Assembly (NCBI GenBank): GCA_964440525.1
Contig: CAYTTC010000005.1
Span: 1-64,000 of the forward strand
Reading direction: 5' to 3'
DNA from: DASWJZ01 sp964440525
GTDB lineage: Bacteria; Pseudomonadota; Alphaproteobacteria; Rhizobiales; Afifellaceae
Length of the DNA: 64,000 nucleotides
Shown here: piece by piece, positions 49,487 through 57,835 of the stretch
Layout: each line of letters begins with the position of its first letter
Numbering within the stretch: position 1 is the first letter of the stretch
The notes under the pieces: generated by a model
Told to the model about the DNA's origin: nothing
The model's input: the letters and a program-made list of their open reading frames with translations, nothing else
Databases searched by the model: none
Position numbers and translations under genes: made by a program

Positions 49487-51169
49487 TCAGAACAGCCCCT
49501 CCACCAGCCCGTTAGCGTCGAGCCCGATCGTCTCCGCCGCCGGCACCTTCGGCAGGCCAGGCATGGTCATGATCTCCCCGCAGATCGCCACCACGAAACC
49601 GGCGCCGGCCGCGAGCCGCACTTCACGGACCGGCACGACGTGATGGGTCGGCGCGCCGCGCAAATTCGGGTCGGTGGAGAATGAGTATTGCGTCTTCGCG
49701 ATGCAGATCGGGAGCTTCTGATAGCCCGCTTTGTCCCATTCGTGCAGCTGATCGCGGATTTTTTTGTCGGCGACCGCCTCCTCGGCGCGGTAGATGCGGG
49801 TGACGATCTGGGTGATTTTTTCGAAGAGCGGCAGCTCGATATCGTAGAGCGGCGAAAATTGCGCGGCGCCGGATTCGGCAATCTTCACGACCGCAGCGGC
49901 GAGCGCCTCGGTTCCTTCCGAGCCCTTCGCCCAGTGTTCGCAGAGGATCGCCTCCACACCGTGTGAGCCGGCGAATTCCTGCACGGCACCGATCTCCTCC
50001 TTCGTGTCGGAGGTAAAATTGTTGATCGCCACCACCACCGGCACGCCGAACTGTTTTACGTTGTCGATGTGGCGGCCGAGATTGGCGCAGCCCTTTTTCA
50101 GCGCCTCGACATTCGCCTTGCCGAGCCCGTCCTTGGCGACGCCGCCATGCATTTTTAGCGCGCGCACTGTCGCTACGATGACGGCGGCGGAAGGCTTCAG
50201 CCCGGCCGCGCGGCATTTGATGTCGAAGAATTTCTCCGCGCCGAGATCCGCTCCAAAACCGGCTTCGGTCACCACGTAGTCGGCGAGTTTCAGCGCCGTC
50301 TTCGTCGCCATCACCGAATTGCAGCCATGCGCGATGTTGGCGAAGGGCCCGCCATGGATGAAGGCCGGATTGTTTTCGAGCGTCTGCACGAGGTTCGGCT
50401 GCATCGCCTTCATCAGGAGCACGGTCATCGCGCCATCGGCCTTCAGATCACGGGCCGTCACCGCGCTCTTGTCGCGGCGGTAGCCGATCACGATGTCTCC
50501 GATGCGCTTCTGCAGGTCGGCGATGTCGTTGGAGAGGCAGAGGATCGCCATGACCTCCGAGGCGACGGTGATATCGAACCCAGTCTCGCGCGGAAAACCG
50601 TTCGCGACCCCGCCGAGCGAGCAGATCATCTCTCGCAGCGCCCGGTCGTTCATGTCCATGACGCGCCGCCAGACGATGCGGCGGGAATCGAGGTCGAGGG
50701 CGTTGCCCCAATAGAGATGGTTGTCGATCATCGCCGACAAGAGATTGTGGGCGGCGGTGATGGCGTGAAAATCCCCCGTGAAGTGGAGGTTGATGTCCTC
50801 CATCGGCACGACCTGCGCATAGCCGCCGCCGGCCGCGCCCCCCTTCATGCCGAAGCACGGGCCGAGCGAGGGTTCTCTGAGGCAGATCGCGGCGCGCTTG
50901 CCGATGCGGTTCAGCGCGTCGCCGAGGCCAACCGTGGTTGTGGTCTTCCCCTCGCCGGCCGGCGTCGGGTTGATGGCGGTGACGAGGATCAGTTTTCCGT
51001 CCGGCCGCGAGCTCAGCGATTTGATGAATTCGGCGGAGACCTTCGCCTTGTCGTTGCCGTAGGGCTCCAGGCTTTCGGCGGGGATGCCGAGTTTTTGGCC
51101 GATCTCCAGGATCGGCCGCTTCTTTGCAGCGTGCGCGATCTCGATATCGCTCTTGACCTTCGCACTCAT
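49487..51169 (-). CDS. fhs: Formate-tetrahydrofolate ligase
   Basis: The 560-residue cytosolic enzyme makes 10-formyl-THF from formate, THF and ATP, or runs in reverse to release formate. The P-loop is TPAGEGKTTTTVGLGDAL (about residues 69-86). Other family segments are REPSLGPCFGMKGGAAGGGYAQVVPMEDINLHFTGDFHAI and EAGFGADLGAEKFFDIKCR. With FolD it links methylene-THF from the sox-type demethylases to formate. Its last 300 bases are repeated at 48261-48559. It is divergent from the GlxA-type regulator gene across 116 bases. Confidence 0.96.
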   Translation of the reverse strand: MSAKVKSDIEIAHAAKKRPILEIGQKLGIPAESLEPYGNDKAKVSAEFIKSLSSRPDGKLILVTAINPTPAGEGKTTTTVGLGDALNRIGKRAAICLREPSLGPCFGMKGGAAGGGYAQVVPMEDINLHFTGDFHAITAAHNLLSAMIDNHLYWGNALDLDSRRIVWRRVMDMNDRALREMICSLGGVANGFPRETGFDITVASEVMAILCLSNDIADLQKRIGDIVIGYRRDKSAVTARDLKADGAMTVLLMKAMQPNLVQTLENNPAFIHGGPFANIAHGCNSVMATKTALKLADYVVTEAGFGADLGAEKFFDIKCRAAGLKPSAAVIVATVRALKMHGGVAKDGLGKANVEALKKGCANLGRHIDNVKQFGVPVVVAINNFTSDTKEEIGAVQEFAGSHGVEAILCEHWAKGSEGTEALAAAVVKIAESGAAQFSPLYDIELPLFEKITQIVTRIYRAEEAVADKKIRDQLHEWDKAGYQKLPICIAKTQYSFSTDPNLRGAPTHHVVPVREVRLAAGAGFVVAICGEIMTMPGLPKVPAAETIGLDANGLVEGLF

Positions 51170-51285
51170 CCCGCTCCCCTCCCCCGTGGCCCGCAGGCTT
51201 CCGGGCTCAGCCCGTGCTGTTCCCTCTGCGACAATCGTCTCATGCCCACTTGGCAGGCACGCCCGAAGGCACTAGCGTTTTTCCA

Positions 51286-52344
51286 ATGACACAAGTGCTC
51301 CAGTTGCGACATGGCCAGGAGCGGAATCGGACAGGCGCGGAAGCGCCTGCAAAACCCGAGGCCGTGCGCGAGCGGCATTTCTACTTCGTGCTCCTGCCGA
51401 ATTTCACCATGATCGCCTTCGCGATGGCGATCGAGCCGCTCCGGATCGCCAACCGCATGGCCGGAAAGCAGGCTTATCGCTGGTCGCTCGTTTCGCTCGA
51501 CGGGCTGCCTGCCGCGGCGTCGAACGGCATCCGCCTCAACGTCGACATGGCGCTCAAGGAGGCGCGCGAGAGAGTGCGCGGCGGCGAACGGCCGGATCAT
51601 GTCTTCATCTGCGGCTCGCTTGGCGTCGAGCGTTTCCACGACCGCAATTTGAATTCCTGGATCGCTTCGCTCGACCGCCAAAAAATCGGCATCGGCGCGC
51701 TCGACACCGGCGCCTGGGTTCTGGCGGACGCCGGAATACTGGATGGCCGCCGCTGCGCCATCCATTGGGAATCGCTGCCGGCTTTTTCGGAGCGTTTTCC
51801 CGAGGCGCAGGTCTATGCTGATCTCTTCGAGGTCGACGGCAATTGCTACACCTGCGCCGGCGGCACCGCCTCGCTCGACATGATGCTGCATCTGATCGGT
51901 GAGCATCTCGACGAGTCGATTGTCACGAAGGTCTGCGAGCAGGCGCTGACCGACCGCATGCGCTCGCCGACCGACCGCCAGCGGCTGCCGCTCCGCGCCC
52001 GGCTCGGGCTGCAGAACACAAAGCTGCTCTTCATCATCGAATTGATGGAGGCGAACATTTCCGAGCCGCTGTCGCTGGTCGAGATCGCCAAATATGCGGG
52101 GCTTTCACGGCGGCAGATCGAGCGGCTTTTCCGCCGCAATCTCGGTCGCTCGCCAGCGCGCTATTACCTCGAAATCCGGCTCGATCGTGCGCGCCACCTC
52201 TTGATCCAATCAGACGCGGCGATCGTGGAAGTGGCGGTCGCCTGCGGCTTCGTCTCCGCCTCGCATTTTTCCAAATGCTACCGCGAGCTCTACGGCCGCT
52301 CCCCGCAGCAGGAGCGTCAGGGAAGAGAGAAACTGCTGGCGTAG
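51286..52344 (+). CDS. GlxA-family AraC-type transcriptional activator
   Basis: A 352-residue regulator: an N-terminal DJ-1/PfpI-like ligand domain (HFYFVLLPNFTMIAFAMAIEPLRIANRMAGK; CAGGTASLDMMLHLI) and a C-terminal AraC double helix-turn-helix (LSLVEIAKYAGLSRRQIERLFRRNLGRSPARYYLEIRLDRARHLL; VAVACGFVSASHFSKCYRELYGRSP). This group includes GbdR, SouR and CdhR, activators of betaine, sarcosine and carnitine catabolism. Next to fhs, and 5 kb from a sox operon, it is a good candidate for controlling the demethylation genes. ATG 51286 is chosen; an open frame extends to 51214. Confidence 0.9.
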   Translation: MTQVLQLRHGQERNRTGAEAPAKPEAVRERHFYFVLLPNFTMIAFAMAIEPLRIANRMAGKQAYRWSLVSLDGLPAAASNGIRLNVDMALKEARERVRGGERPDHVFICGSLGVERFHDRNLNSWIASLDRQKIGIGALDTGAWVLADAGILDGRRCAIHWESLPAFSERFPEAQVYADLFEVDGNCYTCAGGTASLDMMLHLIGEHLDESIVTKVCEQALTDRMRSPTDRQRLPLRARLGLQNTKLLFIIELMEANISEPLSLVEIAKYAGLSRRQIERLFRRNLGRSPARYYLEIRLDRARHLLIQSDAAIVEVAVACGFVSASHFSKCYRELYGRSPQQERQGREKLLA

Positions 52345-52354
52345 GCGAGCGCTT

Positions 52355-52390
52355 CACCCCTCAGTTTGTCATCACCCCTCAGTTTGTCAT
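52355..52390. repeat. Perfect 18-base tandem duplication at the edge of repeat family A
   Basis: CACCCCTCAGTTTGTCAT occurs twice in direct succession (52355-52372 and 52373-52390). The second copy merges into the left end of the palindromic element, so the duplication includes its first bases. Confidence 0.9.
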
Positions 52391-52534
52391 CCCGGTTTGG
52401 CCGAAGGCCAAGACCGGGACCCATGAACACTGAAGAGTGACGAACACCCCGCCACGGTCGCCTCTCACTCCACCACTCGTGTTCATGGGTCCCGGACAGC
52501 GCCGCGTGCCGCGACGCTTCCGGGATGACAGACT
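52383..52534. repeat. Family A palindromic repeat, copy 2 (about 150 bases)
   Basis: Outer ends TTTGTCATCCCGG and CCGGGATGACAGA, an inner pair ACCCATGAACAC and GTGTTCATGGGT, and a hairpin in the left arm (CCGGTTTGGCC/GGCCAAGACCGG) identical to copy 1. It fills the space between the convergent GlxA-type and FMN reductase genes and could end transcription from both sides. Confidence 0.88.
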
Positions 52535-52560
52535 TGAGAAGTTAAATACGCCTCCCCGGA

Positions 52561-53139
52561 CTACGCCTTCTCACGCGCGGTCTTCAGCGCGTTCGTCCAC
52601 CAGACGAGCATGTCGAGCATGTCCTTGGCGCCCTGCACCAGGTCGGGAAAATCGTTGAGGCTCTTCCCTTCCTTCAGCACACCTAAATAGACCGGAATCT
52701 GGATATGGACGCCGGCGCGCGTCGGCGCCATCTGCAGCTCTACGCAGTTCAGCCGCAGCTGCTCCACCGCGCGGGCGCCGCCGACGCCGCCATAGCCGAC
52801 GAAGGCGACCGGCTTCTTGTTCCATTCGCTGTAGGCGTAATCGAGCGCATTCTTCAGCGAGGCCGGCGGTCCGCGATTATATTCGGAGGTGACGATGATG
52901 AAGCCGTCGAGCGAGGCGACCTTTTTCTGCCAGCGCAGCGCCACTTCGTTCTTCGACGGTCCCCAGGCCGGCGAGACCTCTTCGTTGAAGAAGGGCAACG
53001 GCCAGTCGCGAAGATCGAGAAGCTCGACCTCGAATTCATCGCGCTTGCCGGCGACCTCGTGGATCCATTTCGCCGGATGATCCGCAAAGCGGCCCGGCCG
53101 CGTGCTGCCGACGATGATTCCAATTTTTGGCTTGGCCAT
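52561..53139 (-). CDS. NADPH-dependent FMN reductase-like flavoprotein
   Basis: A 192-residue flavodoxin-fold reductase (FMN_red/ChrR/YieF-like) that reduces quinones, azo dyes or metals with NAD(P)H. Phosphate loop GIIVGSTRPGRFAD near residue 5, then FIIVTSEYNRGPPASLKNALDYAYSEWNKKPVAFVGYGGVGGARAVEQLR, the typical FMN-isoalloxazine loop (normally PEYNHS). ATG 53139 has AGGTGG four bases upstream. It is divergent from the HxlR regulator across 85 bases, a common regulator-reductase pairing. Confidence 0.9.
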   Translation of the reverse strand: MAKPKIGIIVGSTRPGRFADHPAKWIHEVAGKRDEFEVELLDLRDWPLPFFNEEVSPAWGPSKNEVALRWQKKVASLDGFIIVTSEYNRGPPASLKNALDYAYSEWNKKPVAFVGYGGVGGARAVEQLRLNCVELQMAPTRAGVHIQIPVYLGVLKEGKSLNDFPDLVQGAKDMLDMLVWWTNALKTAREKA

Positions 53140-53224
53140 GACCCCACCTTTCACTGGTTAGTGGTATAGATCGGTGCGTTGCTCTATATGAGTGACTACC
53201 CAAAGGCCGCAAGGAGGCACTTTT

Positions 53225-53674
53225 TTGAAACCAAAGCACCCCGTTCTCACCCCGGAATGCCGCCCGATCAGCGAGCTGCTGGCGCGCGTCGGCGACAAGT
53301 GGACCGTCCTCGTCGTGGGGCTTCTCGGGGATGGGCCGCTCAGGTTCAGCGCGCTTCGCCGCATGATCGCCGGCATCTCGCAAAAGATGCTGACGACGAC
53401 GCTAAGGAGCCTGGAGCGCGACGGATTCGTCACCCGCACCGTGTTCCCGACAACGCCGCCGAGCGTTTCTTACGAGCTCACGGCGCTTGGGCGCGATCTT
53501 CTGGTTCCGGTCGGGGCGCTCGCCAAATGGGCGACCGAGAACCAGTCGCGTGTCGATGCGGCGCGGGAAAAGTTTGATGGGCGCCACACAGACGGCTCGG
53601 CCGTCAGCCCTTCGAGCTTGCATGTTCAGGCCCCGCCCGGGGAGGACGCCGACCGGCTTAGCTCGCTACGTTGA
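53225..53674 (+). CDS. HxlR-family transcriptional regulator
   Basis: A 149-residue winged-helix protein: CRPISELLARVGDKWTVLVVGLLGDGPLRFSALRRMIAGISQKMLTTTLRSLERDGFVTRTVFPTTPPSVSYELTALGRDLL. The start is taken as TTG 53225 because AAGGAGG lies eight bases before it; the GTG at 53192 is further upstream and would put the ribosome site inside the gene. The single cysteine near the N-terminus (LTPECRPI) is at the position where HxlR proteins such as YodB and HypR sense electrophiles, fitting control of the divergent reductase. Confidence 0.88.
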   Translation: MKPKHPVLTPECRPISELLARVGDKWTVLVVGLLGDGPLRFSALRRMIAGISQKMLTTTLRSLERDGFVTRTVFPTTPPSVSYELTALGRDLLVPVGALAKWATENQSRVDAAREKFDGRHTDGSAVSPSSLHVQAPPGEDADRLSSLR

Positions 53675-53689
53675 GCACGATCTTGCCGA

Positions 53690-55045
53690 CTATCCCGGTA
53701 GGATGTTCACGTTCAGATGGAACACGTTCTCCGGATCGTAGCGTTTCTTCAGCTGCCGCAGACGAGTTAGATTCGGGCCATAGGCCGCAACCGCCGCCCC
53801 ATCGGCCTCATCATCGGGACCGAGGTAGTTCATGTAGCGGCGCGGGCCAACGAAGGGCTGCATCGCCGCGAACGACTCGCGACACCACGAGGTCGCCACG
53901 TCGCCATGCGCGGGATCCTTCCATAGGCCGAGCATGACGATGTTGAAGCCGCTGTCGCGGAGCGCATAGGCCGTGGCGTCGACCGGGACGCGTGACGCCG
54001 CGCCGTGAAAATTCTCCACGAGGATCTGACTGGTCGGCAACGGGCAGCGCTCGTATGCCGCGACGAGCGCATCGATCGCCGTGTCGTCGAGCGTGTGGAT
54101 GAACGCCGATTTCCAATAGTTCAGCACGCCCGGCGGGTTTCCTGCATCGAGCATGACGTTCAGCGCGCCGTACGGAATCGGGCCCATCGCGTCCATGACA
54201 AGCGTTCCAAAGGTCTTGATTTTCGCCGCGGCGGCCTGACCGTCCTCCGGCGACCCGCAATGGCAGGCAACTACGGCAACGATCCTCTTCCCCGATCCGT
54301 CCGGCGCCGTGCCCATCAGGGCCACGAGCATCAATTCGTCGGGCGCCGCGGTCACCATGTCACGCCATGCGCGCAACACCTGCCCGGCTTCCTCGAAAGG
54401 AAACGCCACGAGGCCGCCGGTCACCATGGGCCCCACGGGATGCAGGCGAAATTCGAACGAGCTCGCCACGCCAAAATTTCCGCCGCCGCCGCGCACCGCC
54501 CAAAAGAGGTCGGGATGATCGTCGGCACTGGCGCGGACGACCGATCCGTCCGCGAGCACAAGGCTCACCGCCAGGAGATTATCCAGCGCCAAGCCGTACT
54601 TTGCCATCAGCCAGCCGAGATCGCCGCCGAGCGTCAATCCGGCGACGCCCGTGGTCCCGACGACGCCTCCAGTGGTGGCAAGTCCGTAGAGCTGAGCCTC
54701 GCGATTGAACTCCTTCCAAAGCACGCCGCCATCAACGATCGCGGTCTGCGCCGCGGGGTTCACGTGGACACCTTTCATTAGCGAAAGATCAACCATCAAC
54801 CCGTCATCGACGACGGCGCGCCCGCCAACGTTGTGGCCACCTCCGCGCACGGAGATTTCAAGTCCGCGAGAGCGGGCGAAGCGCACCGCATCGGCGATAT
54901 CGCCCATTCCCCTGCAGCGCGCGATCAGCGCCGGGCGTTTGTCGATCAGCCCGTTGAAGACTTTTCGCACATCGTCATATGTAGCCGCGCCCGGAAGCAC
55001 GATTTCGCCGAGAAACGTCTGAGCGAGTTCCGTCGCGCCTTCCAT
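53690..55045 (-). CDS. FAD-linked oxidoreductase, berberine-bridge-enzyme-like
   Basis: A 451-residue PCMH-type flavoprotein. The FAD is probably attached through the histidine of ISVRGGGHNVGG. The second attachment cysteine of plant enzymes is replaced in TTGGVVGTTGVAGLTLGGDLGWL, so binding is by one bond. The C-terminal BBE segment, YDPENVFHLNVNILPG, is present. Such bacterial enzymes oxidise sugars, alcohols or aromatic compounds, and occur in natural-product and catabolic loci. Neighbours give no clear substrate. It is convergent with the HxlR gene, 15 bases apart. Confidence 0.88.
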   Translation of the reverse strand: MEGATELAQTFLGEIVLPGAATYDDVRKVFNGLIDKRPALIARCRGMGDIADAVRFARSRGLEISVRGGGHNVGGRAVVDDGLMVDLSLMKGVHVNPAAQTAIVDGGVLWKEFNREAQLYGLATTGGVVGTTGVAGLTLGGDLGWLMAKYGLALDNLLAVSLVLADGSVVRASADDHPDLFWAVRGGGGNFGVASSFEFRLHPVGPMVTGGLVAFPFEEAGQVLRAWRDMVTAAPDELMLVALMGTAPDGSGKRIVAVVACHCGSPEDGQAAAAKIKTFGTLVMDAMGPIPYGALNVMLDAGNPPGVLNYWKSAFIHTLDDTAIDALVAAYERCPLPTSQILVENFHGAASRVPVDATAYALRDSGFNIVMLGLWKDPAHGDVATSWCRESFAAMQPFVGPRRYMNYLGPDDEADGAAVAAYGPNLTRLRQLKKRYDPENVFHLNVNILPG

Positions 55046-55061
55046 CCTGCGTCTCCTCTCC

Positions 55062-55166
55062 TGTCGTCATTGCCGGACTTGATCCGGCAATCCATTCCGT
55101 AACGAAAGCAACGATCACGACGGTCACGGAATGGATGCCATGGTCAAGCCATGGCATGACGACAAC
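55062..55166. repeat. Family B palindromic repeat, copy 2 (about 105 bases)
   Basis: Outer ends TGTCGTCATTG and CATGACGACA, arm hairpins TTGCCGGACTTGATCCGGCAA and GCCATGGTCAAGCCATGGC, and the inner pair AATCCATTCCGTAAC and GTCACGGAATGGAT. The inner arms are the same as in copy 1 while the terminal hairpins differ in sequence but keep pairing, which indicates selection for structure. It lies in the 127-base gap upstream of the BBE-like gene. Confidence 0.88.
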
Positions 55167-55172
55167 GGGACG

Positions 55173-57683
55173 TCACGCCCTGAGCCGCACGTTCTCCGGA
55201 TCGTAGGGGCTCTCCAGCAGGATCGTGGCGCGCTTGCGCTCGCCGAGGATCTGAATCTCCAGCTCGCTGCCGATTTCGCCGTGCTCCGGCCTAACCATGC
55301 CGAGCGCCAGCGATTTTCCGAGCCGCCAGCCATAGCCGCCGTTCGTCGCGCGGCCGATGAGCTCACCGCCTTTCCACAGTGGCTCGGAGCCGCGTGAGTC
55401 CGCGTCGGCGACGTCGTGCACCTCCATAGTCACGAACTTCCATTTGTCGCCCTCGGCATGCGCCTTCACCAGCGCATCGCGACCAAGGAACGCGCCTTTG
55501 TTCGGATGCACGAAGCGGTCGAGCCCTGACTCGTAGGCGGTGTATTCGATCGAAAGCTCGCGCGGGATGAGGCGATAGGATTTCTCGATCGACATCGCGA
55601 TCATCGCGCGGATGCCGAATGGCTTGATGCCAAACTCCTTGCCCGCCTCCATCACCGCATCGAAAATGGCGTTCTGCATCTCGATCGGGTGATGCAGTTC
55701 CCAGCCAAGCTCGCCGACGAAGTTGACGCGGAGCGCATGCGCCGTCGCCGTACCGACATTGATCTCCCTGCCCGAGAGCCAAGGAAAAGCGGCATTCGAC
55801 AGATCGGCGTCGGTGATTTTTGAAAGCACCTCGCGCGAGCGCGGGCCGGCCAGCACCAGCACCCCCCAAGACGTCGTGACCGGGAACATCCGCAAGCTGC
55901 CGTCGGCCGGCATCAGCTTCGTCAGCACGTCGTGGTCATGCCGCTCGAAGGCGCCGGCGGAGACTAGGTAATAGCCACGTTCGCGGGACTTGTAGACGGT
56001 GAATTCCGAGCGCACGCCGCCATGCTTGGTCAGCAAATGGCAGAGGTTCACGCGGCCGACCGTCTTTGGCACGCGGTTTGCGAGAATCGAGTCGAGCCAC
56101 GCCTCGGCGCCCGGCCCGGCTACATAGCATTTGGCGAAGGCTGACATGTCGAGCAGCCCGACATGCTCCGCCACGTGCCGGCACTCGTTGCCGACATGCG
56201 GAAAATAGTTCGAGCGGCGGAAGGACCAGCGCTCGCGCACTTTTCCTGTCCAGTCGGCCGGGGCGTGATTGTGATTCAGGAGCACGTCGTCGGTGCCGAG
56301 CTCGCTCTCCGGCACGAAATAGTTTTCCGGCGCGAACCAGTTCGGTCGCTCCCAGCCATAGATCGATCCGAAGATCGCCCCGAGCTTCTCCATGCGTCCG
56401 TAGCAGGGCGCGGTCTTCAGCGGCCGCGCCGCGGCGCGTTCCTCGTCGGGATAGTGCAGAGTGAAAACATTGGCGTAGGTCTCTTCGTTCTTCGCCTTGA
56501 GATAGCCGCGCGTCGCATAGGGGCCGAAGCGGCGCGGGTCGACGCCCATCATGTCGATCGTCGGCTCGCCCTCGACGATCCATTCGGCAAGCTGCCAGCC
56601 GGCGCCGCCCGCCGCCGTCACGCCGAAAGAATGCCCTTCGTTCAGCCAAAAGTTCTTGAGCCCCCAGGCCGGGCCGACGATCGGCGAGCCGTCAGGCGTA
56701 TAGGCGATCGCGCCGTTATAGATCTTCTTGATGCCGACCTCGCCGAAGGCCGGCACGCGCGCAATGGCCGTCTCGATATGCGGCATCAAGCGCTCCAGAT
56801 CCTCCTGGAAAAGCTCGTACTCCGCCTCCTCCGAAGGCCCGTCGACATAGCAGACTGGCGCGCCCTTCTCGTAGGGGCCGAGCAGCAGCCCGCCCGCCTC
56901 TTCGCGCATGTACCAGGAGGAATCGGCCTCGCGGAGCACGCCCATTTCCGGCAGGCCCTGTTGCCGGGGCTCCTGGATTTTGGGGTGCGCCTCAGTGACG
57001 ATGTACTGATGCTCCACGGGGATGACCGGCACATCGAGCCCGACCATCGCGCCGGTGCGCCGCGCAAAATTCCCGCTCGCCGAAACCACGTGCTCCGCGA
57101 CGATGTCGCCCTTGTCGGTCTTCACCAGCCATTCGCCGGACGGCTTTTGCTCGATGCCCAATACCTTGGTGTTGCGATTGATCTCGGCGCCTCGCGACCG
57201 CGCGCCACGCGCCAGCGCCTGCGTCAGGTCGGCGGGCTGGATGTAGCCGTCGTCGGGATGCTGGATGGCGCCCAAAATCCCGTCGGTCACGCAGAGCGGC
57301 CAGATTTCCTTCAGCTGCTCCGGCGTCAGCACGTTGACGTTGACGCCGATCGTCTTCGCCACGCCGGCATAGTACATGAACTCGTCCCAGCGATCCTTGG
57401 TGCGCGCGAGGCGGATGTTGGAGCAGACCGAAAAGCCGACGTTCTGCCCGGTCTCCGCTTCGAGCGTCTTGTAGAGCGCGACGGAGTATTTGTGGATCTG
57501 GCCGACCGAGTAGCTCATGTTGAAGAGCGGCAGCAATCCCGCCGCGTGCCAGGTCGAGCCGGAGGTCAGCTCCTTTCGCTCGACCAGCATGACATCCGAC
57601 CAGCCTTTTTTGGCGAGATGATAGAGCGTCGAGACGCCGACGACGCCTCCGCCGATCACCACCACGCGCGCGTGCGACCTCAT
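55173..57683 (-). CDS. Dimethylglycine/sarcosine dehydrogenase-like flavoprotein with GcvT domains
   Basis: An 836-residue single-chain demethylase. N-terminal DAO domain (ARVVVIGGGVVGVSTLYHLAKKG; the GSTWHAAGLLP motif holds the histidine that carries FAD in dimethylglycine and sarcosine dehydrogenases), a short FAO_M domain near 380-430 (YLKAKNEETYANVFTLHYPDEE), a GcvT folate domain (about 430-735) and a GCV_T_C barrel to the end. It probably transfers a methyl group from an N-methylglycine or related compound to THF. ATG 57683 has GGGGAG six bases upstream; ATG 57710 is an alternative. Together with the two sox operons the window encodes three THF-linked demethylases. Confidence 0.9.
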   Translation of the reverse strand: MRSHARVVVIGGGVVGVSTLYHLAKKGWSDVMLVERKELTSGSTWHAAGLLPLFNMSYSVGQIHKYSVALYKTLEAETGQNVGFSVCSNIRLARTKDRWDEFMYYAGVAKTIGVNVNVLTPEQLKEIWPLCVTDGILGAIQHPDDGYIQPADLTQALARGARSRGAEINRNTKVLGIEQKPSGEWLVKTDKGDIVAEHVVSASGNFARRTGAMVGLDVPVIPVEHQYIVTEAHPKIQEPRQQGLPEMGVLREADSSWYMREEAGGLLLGPYEKGAPVCYVDGPSEEAEYELFQEDLERLMPHIETAIARVPAFGEVGIKKIYNGAIAYTPDGSPIVGPAWGLKNFWLNEGHSFGVTAAGGAGWQLAEWIVEGEPTIDMMGVDPRRFGPYATRGYLKAKNEETYANVFTLHYPDEERAAARPLKTAPCYGRMEKLGAIFGSIYGWERPNWFAPENYFVPESELGTDDVLLNHNHAPADWTGKVRERWSFRRSNYFPHVGNECRHVAEHVGLLDMSAFAKCYVAGPGAEAWLDSILANRVPKTVGRVNLCHLLTKHGGVRSEFTVYKSRERGYYLVSAGAFERHDHDVLTKLMPADGSLRMFPVTTSWGVLVLAGPRSREVLSKITDADLSNAAFPWLSGREINVGTATAHALRVNFVGELGWELHHPIEMQNAIFDAVMEAGKEFGIKPFGIRAMIAMSIEKSYRLIPRELSIEYTAYESGLDRFVHPNKGAFLGRDALVKAHAEGDKWKFVTMEVHDVADADSRGSEPLWKGGELIGRATNGGYGWRLGKSLALGMVRPEHGEIGSELEIQILGERKRATILLESPYDPENVRLRA

Positions 57684-57835
57684 CGACGTCTCCCCGCCAC
57701 CCTCCGACATCGGATTGGGCAGCTCCGTTCTATCGGCCGGATCGGCAATCGTCGCGCGCTAAAGGCGACACGGGATTGCCCAAGTGAGGCATGTGGGCGG
57801 AGCCTTCGCGGCTTTGGCGCGTTCCCCCCTGCCCC

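Noticed and set aside
53690..55045. Bicovalently flavinylated berberine bridge enzyme
   Set aside because: The histidine motif is present but the position of the second attachment cysteine is valine, so only single attachment can be supported.
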